A stretch of DNA of 64,000 bases from Clostridium sp. CMCC3677 (GTDB lineage: Bacteria; Bacillota; Clostridia; Clostridiales; Clostridiaceae), in assembly GCF_023845585.1 (NCBI RefSeq), contig NZ_JAMQHS010000003.1:1-64000 (forward strand). Direction: 5' to 3'. Under the pieces are notes generated by a model. The model was not told the origin of the DNA and searched no databases. It saw only the letters and a program-made list of their open reading frames with translations. Position 1 is the stretch's first letter, and the number at the start of each line of letters is the position of its first letter. Shown one piece after another: positions 16,955 to 25,755 of the stretch. The translations under genes and the position numbers were made by a program.

Positions 16955-18511
16955 TTATACTATTTTAGTAGTCCAATCCTCACAATTCCAAACTTCAGTA
17001 ATAACATCTCTATAGAATTCTGGTTCATGGGATACTAATAATATTGAACCTTTATATTCTTTTAATGCTCTTTTTAATTCTTCTTTAGCTTCCACATCTA
17101 AGTGATTTGTAGGTTCGTCTAAAATTAATATATTTGTTTCATTATTTAATATTTTGCATAATCTAACCTTTGCAGCTTCTCCACCTGATAAAACTCTTAT
17201 TTGAGATTCTAATTGTTTTGTTGTAAGTCCACATTTAGCAAGTGCTGCTCTTATTTGATATTGAGTAAATCCAGGGAATTCTTGCCAAACTTCGTCTATA
17301 CATGTATTTCTATTATCAGTTCTATCTTCTTGTTCAAAGTACCCTATGTATTGGTAATCACCTAAATTAGCTTCTCCACTTAATGGTTTTACAATTCCAA
17401 GTAAACTTTTTAAAAGTGTTGATTTACCAAGTCCATTAGCTCCAACTAGTGCAATCTTTTGTCCTCTTTCCATATATAAGTTTAATGGTTTTGTAAGAGG
17501 TGAATCATATCCTATAACTAAATCTTTAGTTTCAAAAATAACTTTACCTGAAGCTCTAGCAGCTTTAAAGTTAAATTCTGGCTTTGGTTTTTCTTTTGAT
17601 AATTCAATTACATCCATTTTATCTAATTTCTTTTGTCTAGATTTAGCCATATTGGCAGTAGCAACATTAGCTTTATTTCTAGCAACGAAATCTTCTAATC
17701 TCGCTATTTCTTTTTGTTGTTTTTCATATGCAGCTTCTAACTTTCTCTTATTTTCTTCATAAAGTCTTTGGAATTCATCATAATCTCCAACGTATCTAGT
17801 TAATTTTCTATCCTCCACATGATAAATTAAATTAACTACAGAATTTAAGAATGGAATATCATGTGAAATTAATATAAAAGCATTTTCATAGTTTAACAGA
17901 TATCTCTTAAGCCATTCTATATGTTCCTCATCAAGGTAGTTAGTAGGCTCATCTAAAAGTAATATGTCTGGTGTTTCTAATAATAATTTTCCTAAAAGTA
18001 TCTTAGTTCTTTGTCCTCCTGATAAATCATCTACATCTCTATCAAGTCCTAAATCTAAAAGACCAAGACCTTTTGCAACTTCCTCTACTTTTGGATCAAT
18101 AACATAGAATCCATTATGATCAAGCATATCTTGAATTACAGCAGTTCTTTCAAGCATTTTATTTAATTCATCTTCAGTACAATCACCCATTTTTTCATAT
18201 AATGAGTTCATTTCAGTTTCTAAATCAAAAAGATATTTAAATGCATCTCTTAATGCATCTCTTATAGTTTGCCCTTTAGTTAATGCTGCATGTTGATCCA
18301 TATATCCAACTCTAACATTATTTGACCAACTTACTTTACCTTCATCTGGTTGAAGTTTTCCTGTTACTATATTCATGAAAGTTGATTTACCTTCACCATT
18401 AGCACCAATAAGTCCAACGTGTTCTCCTTTTAATAATCTAAATGATACATCTTCAAATATAGCTCTATCTCCAAAGCCATGATTCATTTCTTTTACAATA
18501 AGTACGCTCAT
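16955..18511 (-). CDS. ABC-F family ATPase (ribosome-associated)
   Basis: A 518-residue tandem ATP-binding protein without membrane domains. Walker A motifs GANGEGKST (about 36) and GANGLGKST (about 350), signatures LSGGQRTK and LSGGEAAK, and Walker B ILLLDEPTNYLDE and ILILDEPTNHLD are all intact. The linker between the two domains (about 240-300) is long, charged and helical, as in the P-site tRNA interaction motif of ABC-F proteins. The family acts as translation factors (EttA-like) or, in some members, confers ribosome protection against antibiotics; which applies here cannot be decided. The start has a weak ribosome site. Confidence 0.92.
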   Translation of the reverse strand: MSVLIVKEMNHGFGDRAIFEDVSFRLLKGEHVGLIGANGEGKSTFMNIVTGKLQPDEGKVSWSNNVRVGYMDQHAALTKGQTIRDALRDAFKYLFDLETEMNSLYEKMGDCTEDELNKMLERTAVIQDMLDHNGFYVIDPKVEEVAKGLGLLDLGLDRDVDDLSGGQRTKILLGKLLLETPDILLLDEPTNYLDEEHIEWLKRYLLNYENAFILISHDIPFLNSVVNLIYHVEDRKLTRYVGDYDEFQRLYEENKRKLEAAYEKQQKEIARLEDFVARNKANVATANMAKSRQKKLDKMDVIELSKEKPKPEFNFKAARASGKVIFETKDLVIGYDSPLTKPLNLYMERGQKIALVGANGLGKSTLLKSLLGIVKPLSGEANLGDYQYIGYFEQEDRTDNRNTCIDEVWQEFPGFTQYQIRAALAKCGLTTKQLESQIRVLSGGEAAKVRLCKILNNETNILILDEPTNHLDVEAKEELKRALKEYKGSILLVSHEPEFYRDVITEVWNCEDWTTKIV

Positions 18512-18551
18512 TTATCTTTAATTACTGAAAATTTATAAAAGCTTTTGCCTA

Positions 18552-18604
18552 TGTTTTAAATATGTATTGGTATGTAAAATATGTAGAGTTAAATTAAAAC
18601 ATAA
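18552..18604. mobile_element. MITE-like element, copy E (terminal remnant)
   Basis: GTTTTAAATATGTATTGGTA and following AATATGTAGAGT resemble the left terminal repeat of the 10.8 kb copy, then jump directly to a TTAAAACATAACC end. The middle is gone. A similar TTAAAACATGACCTTTATTTT occurs at 62287. The rest of 18605-18876 shows nothing I can identify. Confidence 0.35.
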
Positions 18605-18876
18605 CCTTTATTTTAATTTGTTCTTTTATAATGTTACCTGATTTTCAGTAACTTTCTCCTTCCTTATTTATTAAGTATTCAATTTATACTTAACGCTGTA
18701 ACTTGCGTTTTATTTTAGTTATCCAAATTAACATCTTTAAATAGTTTAAGTGATACAAACCCTCTATGTCAAAGGAAATTATATTTATTATATAAATATA
18801 ACTTTTTATATAACTAAAAACAGTGTGTATTTAAACAAAATTTTTATGTATTTAAAATCTATAAAAAAATAAAATG

Positions 18877-18906
18877 TTGATATATCAATGATGCATGTAT
18901 TACAAT
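18877..18906 (+). promoter_or_regulatory. Likely promoter of the CaCA exchanger
   Basis: TTGATA (18877-18882), an 18-base spacer and TACAAT (18901-18906), 35 bases before the start codon. The -35 box is part of the palindrome TTGATATATCAA. Confidence 0.5.
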
Positions 18907-18940
18907 ATAACTATTTATATGAAGAGAAAGGAACAAAAGA

Positions 18941-19909
18941 ATGAATTATATTATATTGTTAATTGGCTTTGTCTTATTAATAAAAGGCGCCGATATTTTT
19001 GTAGATGGTGCTTCAGTAATAGCTAAAAAATTAGGAATACCAGCAGTTATAGTAGGACTTACTATTGTATCTATAGGGACAAGCGCTCCAGAGCTTGCTG
19101 TAAGCTTAATTTCAAGTCTTAATGGCAGTAATGAAATTGCAATTGGAAATGTTATTGGATCTAACATTTTTAATACGCTTATGGTACTAGGGACTACTGC
19201 TATAGTTTTACCCCTTATAATTAAGAAAGCAACAGTAAAAAATGACTTTTTAGTAAACACTTTAGTGACTATATTACTATTTTTATTTACATTTGATAGT
19301 TTGTTTATGTCTGACACTAATATAATATCTAGATTAGATGGATTTATCTTAATTTTAATATGCATATTTTATGTTGTAGTTTTAATAAAGAAATCAAAAA
19401 AAATGCCTAATGAATTGAAAAACTCTTTAGTAGATTTCAATGTTAATGTTAATATTTTACATAAAGTAATATTTATGATAATAGGTGTTGCTGGTATAGT
19501 TATCGGAGGAAATCTAGTTGTAGATTCAGCTACCAATATAGCGTATTCGCTTGGAATGAGTGAAAAGTTAGTTGGATTAACTATAGTAGCTGCTGGTACA
19601 TCACTTCCTGAACTTGTAACATCTATTGTAGCAGCATTAAAAGGTGAAAATGATATAGCACTGGGTAATGTCTTAGGTTCAAATATATTTAATATATTGC
19701 TTATACTAGGTTTATCATCATTAATAAGCCCTATTCATGTTTCACAAGTTTTAATAACGGATTTTATTTACTTAATAGTTATTAACTTATTACTGGTAGG
19801 ATTAGTTTTCTTTAACAAAGCAAAAGAAAAAAAATTAACAAGAATTGAAGGATTTTTATTAGTAGGATTATACATAAGTTATATGGCTTACATAATAATA
19901 AGAAATTAA
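18941..19909 (+). CDS. Ca2+/cation antiporter, CaCA family (YrbG-like)
   Basis: A 322-residue membrane protein with ten or eleven predicted helices. The two inverted alpha-repeats of Na+/Ca2+ exchangers are plain: GTSAPELAVSLISSL with GNVIGSNIFN (about 46-75), and GTSLPELVTSIVAAL with GNVLGSNIFN (about 218-248). Each half carries the essential Glu. Length fits the YrbG group. It probably exports Ca2+ in exchange for Na+ or H+. Monocistronic, with its own promoter and terminator. Confidence 0.93.
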   Translation: MNYIILLIGFVLLIKGADIFVDGASVIAKKLGIPAVIVGLTIVSIGTSAPELAVSLISSLNGSNEIAIGNVIGSNIFNTLMVLGTTAIVLPLIIKKATVKNDFLVNTLVTILLFLFTFDSLFMSDTNIISRLDGFILILICIFYVVVLIKKSKKMPNELKNSLVDFNVNVNILHKVIFMIIGVAGIVIGGNLVVDSATNIAYSLGMSEKLVGLTIVAAGTSLPELVTSIVAALKGENDIALGNVLGSNIFNILLILGLSSLISPIHVSQVLITDFIYLIVINLLLVGLVFFNKAKEKKLTRIEGFLLVGLYISYMAYIIIRN

Positions 19910-19914
19910 AATAA

Positions 19915-19963
19915 AAAGTTCATGTTTTCTAAATGTTATGTTAGAATCATGGACTTTATTTTT
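19915..19963 (+). terminator. Terminator of the CaCA exchanger gene
   Basis: AAAGTTCATG...TTCTAA pairs with TTAGAATCATGGACTTT (ending 19957) with two mismatches, followed by a T-rich tail ATTTTTT. It begins six bases after the stop. Confidence 0.8.
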
Positions 19964-19973
19964 TATCAACTAT

Positions 19974-20246
19974 GTTTCAAATATTTGTTGATATATGCAA
20001 TAGGTACAGTGGCATTGTAATTAGACTTTGAGAATAGTTAAGTGAGAATCAGAATTTTATATTCTGTCCATCGAACTTACTCAGCGAACATATAGGAGTC
20101 GAGCTTCCTCTTTTAATTCACATTTACTGCTTGTCTCAATTTTATATTGGGAGCAAGCTAAAATGGGACTATACTCATTTTTAGTATTCCTAAGTTTAAT
20201 TACTCAGTCCACTTTACTTATGCATATATCAACACAATATTAAAAC
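19974..20246. mobile_element. MITE-like element, copy F (273 bp, longest)
   Basis: The fullest copy: left end GTTTCAAATATTTGTTGATA, right end (other strand) GTTTTAATATTGTGTTGATA, forming imperfect terminal inverted repeats of about 38 bases. Between GGCATTGTAATTAGACTT and GGGACTATACTC lies a cassette of about 142 bases absent from the 10.8 kb copy. That cassette contains two hairpins, CAGAA-N7-TTCTG near 20050 and GCTTG-t-CTC / GGAG-CAAGC near 20130-20160, and a GAGTCGAGCTTCCTC segment. No ORF of note. Confidence 0.75.
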
Positions 20247-20256
20247 CTAAATATTT

Positions 20257-21150
20257 TTATAAAACTTTCTTTTCTATAAATGGATTAACATGAACCATAC
20301 AGTGTTTTACATCTTTATTTTCTTCAATTATGTTATGAACATTCATAGCAATCTTATGTCCTTCCTCAACTGAAATATCTGATTCTACAGAAATTTCAAC
20401 ATCTACATAAATTTTACTAGCATGAAGTCTAGTTTTTAAATTATCTATATTTTTAACTCCATCAATTGAATGTATTGCTGCATTCATTTTTTTTATTGCA
20501 TCATCACCAACAGATGTATCCATTAACTGATTTATACTTTGTTTTAAAATATCATAACTTACTTTTATTATTATAATACTTATTACTAGTGCTATTGCAG
20601 GGTCTAACATAGGAAATCCCATTCTAGCACCAATTATTCCTATCAAAGCTCCAATTGAAGAAAATGAATCACTTCTATGGTGCCAAGCATCTGCTTTTAA
20701 TGATGTACTATTTATCTTTTTTGCATATTTTAATGTATACCAGTACATTGCTTCTTTTGATATAATAGATATTACTGCAGCAAATATAGCTAAACTTCCC
20801 GGAATTAAATAATTACCATATACTAAATTTTTTATTCCTGAAAATCCAATTCCTAATGAAACTAACAAAAGCATAATTCCTAAAAAAACAGAAGTTAAGC
20901 TTTCAAATTTTTCATGACCATAAGGATGTTCTTTGTCAGCTTTTTTACTTGACAATTTTAAACCTATTATAACGCCTATAGTACTAAATACATCAGACAA
21001 AGAATGAACACCATCAGCAATCATTGCCTTACTAGAAGCAATAATTCCAATTCCTATCTTTATAATAGATAATAAAACATTTCCTATTATAGTCACTATG
21101 CTTACCCTGTATCCAATCTTTAAACGTTCATTACTATTTAATTCTTTCAT
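20257..21150 (-). CDS. Cation diffusion facilitator (divalent metal exporter)
   Basis: A 297-residue CDF transporter with six helices and a C-terminal cytosolic domain. Metal-site motifs: DGVHSLSDV in TM2 (about 42), HPYGHEKFE in the loop (about 72) and DAWHHRSDS in TM5 (about 153). The HSLSD / HHRSD pattern with the Asp residues resembles Mn2+- or Zn2+/Fe2+-exporting members (MntE/FieF type), but metal choice is not certain. The C-terminal domain (from about 205) contains HCMVHVNP near the end. A GGAGGATA ribosome site precedes the start. Confidence 0.92.
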   Translation of the reverse strand: MKELNSNERLKIGYRVSIVTIIGNVLLSIIKIGIGIIASSKAMIADGVHSLSDVFSTIGVIIGLKLSSKKADKEHPYGHEKFESLTSVFLGIMLLLVSLGIGFSGIKNLVYGNYLIPGSLAIFAAVISIISKEAMYWYTLKYAKKINSTSLKADAWHHRSDSFSSIGALIGIIGARMGFPMLDPAIALVISIIIIKVSYDILKQSINQLMDTSVGDDAIKKMNAAIHSIDGVKNIDNLKTRLHASKIYVDVEISVESDISVEEGHKIAMNVHNIIEENKDVKHCMVHVNPFIEKKVL

Positions 21151-21404
21151 TTAAATATCCTCCACTTATTTTCAATTGAAAATAAAATAAATGTCTTATT
21201 TATTCGAATTAATATATAGTACGCTAAAGTTTAGGTAAATGTTAACTATTTAAACAAATAATTTTAGAAAATATTTATCAATTGATAATCAATGCCATGA
21301 TGATAGTTACTTGAAAATTTGTTTAAAACGCTTATGAAACACTTTTTACAAATAAAATTTATAAACTAAAATGCGCTAAATGTAATATAGAAATTAAAGA
21401 GACA

Positions 21405-21460
21405 AAAAAACAGCAATAATTAATAGTATTATATATAATAATATCATTAATTATTGCTGC
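21405..21460 (-). terminator. Terminator of the ThrE pair
   Basis: CAGCAATAATTAAT (21411-21424) pairs with ATTAATTATTGCTG (21446-21459), and the loop forms a further AT stem. The left flank AAAAAAA gives the U run on the minus strand. It ends 11 bases after the last stop. The gap 21151-21404 shows nothing else. Confidence 0.9.
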
Positions 21461-21469
21461 ATTTTATTC

Positions 21470-21928
21470 TCAAGTACGCTTATTTTCTAAACGCATTTTT
21501 TTTATTCTTCTAAAATTAGTGATTTGGCGAGTTATAGTTGACACAAAAATCACACCTAATGCTAACATTCCTGCACTAGCTAAAGTACTCATCCCCACTT
21601 CTAGTGACCCCATAATATTGCCAGTTATTGTTTCGTACATTGTATAATACATTCCTGCACCTGGAACCAATGGGATTAACGCACAAATAACTATTGTTGT
21701 AACTGGTGTTTTTAATATTCTCGCACAAATTTCAGAATAAATACTAAAAACAACTGATGAGATAAACAATGATAAAACATTACTTACATTTAATTTTAAA
21801 AATAAAGAATAAACAAACCAACTTAAACCGCCACCAATTGCGGCAAAAACTAATTTCTTACCTTTTATATTAAACATAATCCCAAAGCCAAATGAAGCTA
21901 CAAATGAAACTAAGGTTTCTTTAATCAT
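21470..21928 (-). CDS. Threonine/serine exporter, C-terminal subunit (DUF3815)
   Basis: A 152-residue protein with about five membrane helices, the ThrE C-terminal half encoded separately. The characteristic PVTTIVICALIPLVPGAGMYYTMYE region is present at about residues 75-99. It directly follows the N-terminal subunit (TAA then ATG with no gap). In the Corynebacterium prototype both halves are one protein that exports threonine and serine; the split two-gene form is common in Firmicutes. A ribosome site GGGAGGA lies six bases before the start. Confidence 0.9.
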   Translation of the reverse strand: MIKETLVSFVASFGFGIMFNIKGKKLVFAAIGGGLSWFVYSLFLKLNVSNVLSLFISSVVFSIYSEICARILKTPVTTIVICALIPLVPGAGMYYTMYETITGNIMGSLEVGMSTLASAGMLALGVIFVSTITRQITNFRRIKKMRLENKRT

Positions 21929-22693
21929 TTACATTCCTCCCAATGCATTTATAAAGATACTTAAAATACCTCCTGTACCAACAGCTATTGAAACAGCTAC
22001 TAAAAATGCTTCAAGAGCTTTTGTCATACCAGATACTAAATCTCCTGCAATTGTATCTCTAATAGCATTAGTGATAGTTAAACCTGGTACAAGTAACATT
22101 ATAGCACCAATAATTATTTTATCTAAATTAGATCCTATATTAAGTTTAATAAATATTATCGCTAAAAATGCACATATTGCACCACATAATGAATTTATAA
22201 AAAATTCATTAATATTTAACTTTTGACAAGTATTAATTACTATTTTTATTATTAATCCAACTAAAGTGGCTACTATGAAATCTTTACTATTTCCTCCAAA
22301 AAGCACAGCAAATGAGCCTGCAGAAATAGCTGACCAAAAAAAAGTATAAAGATTAGAATACCTATCTCCTTTGGATATTTCTATAAGTTGTTTATTAAAA
22401 TCATCAATGCTTAAAGATTCAATTTGTGTTTTTCTTGCAAGATCATTGATTTTATCTATCTTATTTAAATCTACCCCTCTAGATGTAACTCTTTTAAGTA
22501 ATGAGGCAACTTCATTTTCATGTGAAATAGATACCATAATTCCTGTCGGTATAACAAAGCTATCTGCTTGCTCTGCCCCAAAAGAAGTGCAAATCTTACA
22601 AACAGTTTCTTCAACTCTATAAGTTTCTGCTCCACTTTCTAGCATTATTTTTCCTGCAAATGTAGATACTTGAAGTAATTTATTTAAATCCAT
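21929..22693 (-). CDS. Threonine/serine exporter, N-terminal subunit (DUF1212)
   Basis: A 254-residue protein. The soluble N-terminal part has the ThrE family features (FAGKIMLESGAETYRVEET at about 13-31, then FVIPTGIMVS), followed by about five membrane helices from residue 120, including LLVPGLTITNAIRDTIAGD. It needs the C-terminal subunit encoded immediately downstream. With the divergent threonine dehydratase gene 330 bases away, the locus appears to manage internal threonine by export and by deamination. Confidence 0.9.
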   Translation of the reverse strand: MDLNKLLQVSTFAGKIMLESGAETYRVEETVCKICTSFGAEQADSFVIPTGIMVSISHENEVASLLKRVTSRGVDLNKIDKINDLARKTQIESLSIDDFNKQLIEISKGDRYSNLYTFFWSAISAGSFAVLFGGNSKDFIVATLVGLIIKIVINTCQKLNINEFFINSLCGAICAFLAIIFIKLNIGSNLDKIIIGAIMLLVPGLTITNAIRDTIAGDLVSGMTKALEAFLVAVSIAVGTGGILSIFINALGGM

Positions 22694-22934
22694 TTTTATA
22701 CCCTCATGTAAAAATTATTATACATTTTATTATGCCCATTTTAATCTAATAAATGATATATATTTTTAGTACAAACTAACTGATGAGAGTATTATATCAC
22801 AAAGCATTTTCTTATTATATAAGTAATTATTTAAATTATAATAGTTTTATTTATACACATCTAAAATTATCCAAATTTAAATATATATCGTTTTTATTAT
22901 TAGTATATTAAAAATGCATGCATTTTTTTCTTAC

Positions 22935-22962
22935 TTGACATTAATTTTTCAAGTGTTATTAT
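22935..22962 (+). promoter_or_regulatory. ilvA: Promoter of ilvA
   Basis: TTGACA (22935-22940), a 16-base spacer and TATTAT (22957-22962), about 60 bases before the start. A palindrome ATGCATGCAT lies just upstream at 22913-22922. No T-box specifier or other riboswitch is recognisable in 22694-23020. Confidence 0.7.
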
Positions 22963-23020
22963 AAAAATATCAAATTCCATATTTTATTAAAAATACATTA
23001 AAAAGGGGGTTATATGAAAT

Positions 23021-24241
23021 ATGATGACATTAGAGAAATTTGAACAAGCATATGAGACAGTACAAAAAGTAATATTACAAACAAAACTAGTTTATAGTGA
23101 TTATTATTCTGATCGTACTGGAAATAAAGTATACTTGAAACCTGAAAATTTACAAAAAACTGGGGCATATAAAATTAGAGGTGCTTATTATAAAATTAGC
23201 ACTCTTACCGATGAAGAAAGAAATAAAGGCTTAATAACAGCATCTGCTGGTAATCACGCTCAGGGGGTTGCATATGCTGCTCAATTATATAATGTAAAAT
23301 CTATAATTGTTATGCCTACTACTACCCCACTTATAAAAGTAAATCGTACAAAAGCATATGGTGCTGAAGTAATATTATATGGTGATGTTTATGATGAAGC
23401 TTGTAATTATGCTTTAGAACTTGCAAAAGAAAAAAGCTATACATTTATTCATCCTTTTGACGATTTAGATGTTGCAACTGGTCAAGGTTCTATCGCTATG
23501 GAAATATTTAAAGAATTACCTACTGTTGATATAATTTTAGTTCCAATTGGCGGTGGCGGACTCGCAACTGGTGTTTCTACATTAGCTAAACTTCTTAATC
23601 CTAATATTAAGGTTATAGGAGTTGAACCTTATGGGGCTAATTGCATGGAAACTTCACTAAAAGCTGGACATGTTGTAACCCTTCCAAAAGTTGATACTAT
23701 CGCAGATGGTACTGCTGTAAAAACTCCCGGATCTGATATTTTCCCATATATACAAGAAAATATTGATCAAATTATTACTATTAAAGATCCGGAATTAATA
23801 GTTGCATTCTTAGACATGTTAGAAAATCATAAAATGCTAGCAGAAAATTCTGGTTTATTAACTGTTGCTGCCTTAAAACACTTAAATATAAAAGGTAAAA
23901 AGATTGTATCAATTATAAGTGGTGGAAACATGGATGTAATAACTTTTGCCTCATTAGTGCAACATGGTTTAATAGAAAGAGAACGTATATGTACTTTATC
24001 TGTTTTGCTTCCTGATAAACCTGGTGAATTAACAAATGTATCTAAAGTAATTGCTGAAGCTCAAGGAAATATAATAAGACTTGATCATAATCAATTTGTT
24101 AGTATTAATAGAAATAGTGCTGTTGAGCTTGAAATAACTATGGAAACTTTTGGTCCTGAACATAAAGATTCAATAATAAAAGCATTAAAAGATAAAGGAT
24201 ATGATCCTAATGTTTTAAAGCCTAAGAATATTTATCAATAA
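23021..24241 (+). CDS. ilvA: Threonine ammonia-lyase with ACT domain
   Basis: A 406-residue fold-type II PLP enzyme that deaminates threonine to 2-oxobutyrate. PLP Lys51 sits in LQKTGAYKIRGA; the phosphate-binding loop is PIGGGGLATG (about 177). The C-terminal ACT domain starts near residue 328 (TLSVLLPDKPGELTNVS). This single-ACT form of about 400 residues is the type widely called IlvA/TdcB in clostridia. Start choice: a GGGGG site lies 11 bases upstream of 23021. A 9-codon ORF in another frame starts at 23014 and overlaps the start. Confidence 0.93.
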   Translation: MMTLEKFEQAYETVQKVILQTKLVYSDYYSDRTGNKVYLKPENLQKTGAYKIRGAYYKISTLTDEERNKGLITASAGNHAQGVAYAAQLYNVKSIIVMPTTTPLIKVNRTKAYGAEVILYGDVYDEACNYALELAKEKSYTFIHPFDDLDVATGQGSIAMEIFKELPTVDIILVPIGGGGLATGVSTLAKLLNPNIKVIGVEPYGANCMETSLKAGHVVTLPKVDTIADGTAVKTPGSDIFPYIQENIDQIITIKDPELIVAFLDMLENHKMLAENSGLLTVAALKHLNIKGKKIVSIISGGNMDVITFASLVQHGLIERERICTLSVLLPDKPGELTNVSKVIAEAQGNIIRLDHNQFVSINRNSAVELEITMETFGPEHKDSIIKALKDKGYDPNVLKPKNIYQ

Positions 24242-24283
24242 ATATTTTTTAATTTAAGTTAATACTTTTATTAAATATCAATT

Positions 24284-24338
24284 AAATTAAGGCATAAGTT
24301 AATTTTTATTATAAAATACTTACTTGTGCCTTAAATTT
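24284..24338 (+). terminator. Hairpin after ilvA
   Basis: AAATTAAGGCATAAGT (24284-24299) pairs with ACTTGTGCCTTAAATTT (24322-24338) with one mismatch. There is little U run after it, so termination efficiency is uncertain. Confidence 0.6.
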
Positions 24339-24427
24339 TAAAAAGCTTATTCAATTATATGTACTTTTTCTATAGTAGAATATAGTACTGGGACTAATTA
24401 AAAATATAATAAATCAAGTTAGAAAAT

Positions 24428-24733
24428 CTAATTCCTTTTTATATAATCTTTAAGTTTATCCTCTGCTAAAAAACTTATTTCTTGATGACAATGATTCAAT
24501 TCATTTAACTCTCCTGTTTTTATAAAAAGTATCTCTTCTGCAATTTCAGAACACTTGCATAAAAAATCATCATAATTATTAGAACCTAAATTTTCTAATT
24601 TATCATTTATTGGCTTTGGAATATGTAATTCACTTGTGTCTTCAAATCCATATAGCTCATAAGCTTCTAATTTATCAACTAAATCCATAACAATTGCTAT
24701 TATTTCACTTATTTCAAATATATCTATTTTCAT
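24428..24733 (-). CDS. Hypothetical protein, 101 residues
   Basis: A small acidic, mostly helical protein with a good AGGAGAATATT ribosome site. It has no membrane segment or signal peptide. Two Cys (LCKCSEIAEE) and a C-terminal NHCHQEISFLAEDKLKDYIK region could bind metal, but no known motif is matched. It is not obviously linked to its neighbours. Family unknown. Confidence 0.6.
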   Translation of the reverse strand: MKIDIFEISEIIAIVMDLVDKLEAYELYGFEDTSELHIPKPINDKLENLGSNNYDDFLCKCSEIAEEILFIKTGELNELNHCHQEISFLAEDKLKDYIKRN

Positions 24734-25010
24734 AATATTCTCCTAATTAATTTTAATATAATAAGACATCTAAATTATACCTTGAGTTTTAAATCTCTAA
24801 TATATAATTCCTTTTAAATATAGCATTAACATTATTTATTACTAGTATGTTCAAACATTATTTTAACATATTTTTATATTCATAAAGTAATTCTTTGATT
24901 TAAAGTAGAAATTTCTTTAAACCCAATGGTAACAAAATTATTATAATTTACTATTTTTCAAATAATTACATTCATTTTTATATATTTTGTAAAAATTTAT
25001 AGTGAACTTG

Positions 25011-25060
25011 TTGAAGTGAACAATGAACAATGGTAATCTTATATTGTTCATAAATTGAAC
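25011..25060 (+). promoter_or_regulatory. Methyltransferase promoter with TTGTTCA palindrome
   Basis: -35 TTGAAG (25011-25016), a 17-base spacer with two TGAACAA half sites, and an extended -10 TGG-TAATCT (25031-25039). The palindrome TTGTTCA-TAAA-TTGAAC (25044-25060) sits over the expected start of transcription, where a repressor could bind. The segment 25024-25060 matches the promoter of the phosphonate operon near 33948-33984 at 29 of 37 positions, in the same orientation to its gene. The rest of the gap 24734-25010 holds only the 14-mer TACTAGTATGTTCA at 24840, also found at 12530. Confidence 0.6.
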
Positions 25061-25106
25061 GTAATGAGAATTTAATAATTATTTATAAATGAGAGGATGA
25101 AATCAA

Positions 25107-25667
25107 ATGGAAGATATGAGTTATTGGAAAGAAGTTTGGGAAAGAAAAGGAAGAGATACTACAAGAAAATTAGAAGTATTAGATGGCTATGAAAGTACTA
25201 CTGCAAATGTAGCAAAAATAGCAAAAAATATTATTAAAGAATTAGATATTAAAGAAACTGACACTGTTTTAGAAGTTGCATGTGGTGCTGGTGGCCTAGC
25301 ACAATATATTAATTGTAAATCATATGTTGGAGTTGATTATTCAACTTCCCTTGTAAAAAAACATATTGAATTACTTAATAATTCTGTATTGCATGGGGAA
25401 GCAAGTAACCTAATTTTTAAAAATAATACATTTGATAAAGTTTTTTGCTTTGGTGCATTTCATTACTTTCCAAATCAAGACTATGCACAAAAAGCAATTG
25501 ATGAAATGAAAAGAATTGCTAAAAAAGCTATATTTATAGGGGACTTGCCTATAACTTCGCATAGAGAACAACACTTACTATACAATAAAGATAATTTTAA
25601 AGATTGGAAAATCACTGATGGATATTATAATCCTTGCAGATTTAATGTTTCATTAAAATTAGACTAA
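25107..25667 (+). CDS. Class I SAM-dependent methyltransferase
   Basis: A 186-residue Rossmann-fold methyltransferase. Motif I is EVACGAGGLAQY (about 58-69), the acidic residue is in GVDYS, and a later DKVFCFGAFHYF matches motif IV/post-I positions. It is short, ending soon after the last core strand. The N terminus SYWKEVWERKG is typical of small-molecule methyltransferases. The substrate is unknown. Its promoter resembles that of the phosphonate operon 8.8 kb away, so it may modify the aminoethylphosphonate product or something made by the intervening genes (inference). Confidence 0.85.
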   Translation: MEDMSYWKEVWERKGRDTTRKLEVLDGYESTTANVAKIAKNIIKELDIKETDTVLEVACGAGGLAQYINCKSYVGVDYSTSLVKKHIELLNNSVLHGEASNLIFKNNTFDKVFCFGAFHYFPNQDYAQKAIDEMKRIAKKAIFIGDLPITSHREQHLLYNKDNFKDWKITDGYYNPCRFNVSLKLD

Positions 25668-25677
25668 CTTAAACAAA

Positions 25678-25741
25678 ATAAAGTTAGATTATCTTAAAAT
25701 TCAGCTTTGCTTTAGCAAAATTTTATATAATCTAGCTTTAT
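25678..25741. terminator. Convergent terminator between methyltransferase and ATP-grasp genes
   Basis: ATAAAGTTAGATTAT (25678-25692) pairs with ATAATCTAGCTTTAT (25727-25741) with one mismatch, and the loop forms a second stem. It lies between two converging genes and can serve both. Confidence 0.8.
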
Positions 25742-25755
25742 AGTTAATTAATCAT

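Noticed and set aside
22694-23020. T-box or other amino acid riboswitch before ilvA, also searched before ilvE, glyA, hom and lysC
   Set aside because: No GGTGG-type T-box sequence or lysine/glycine riboswitch core was recognised by eye on either strand.
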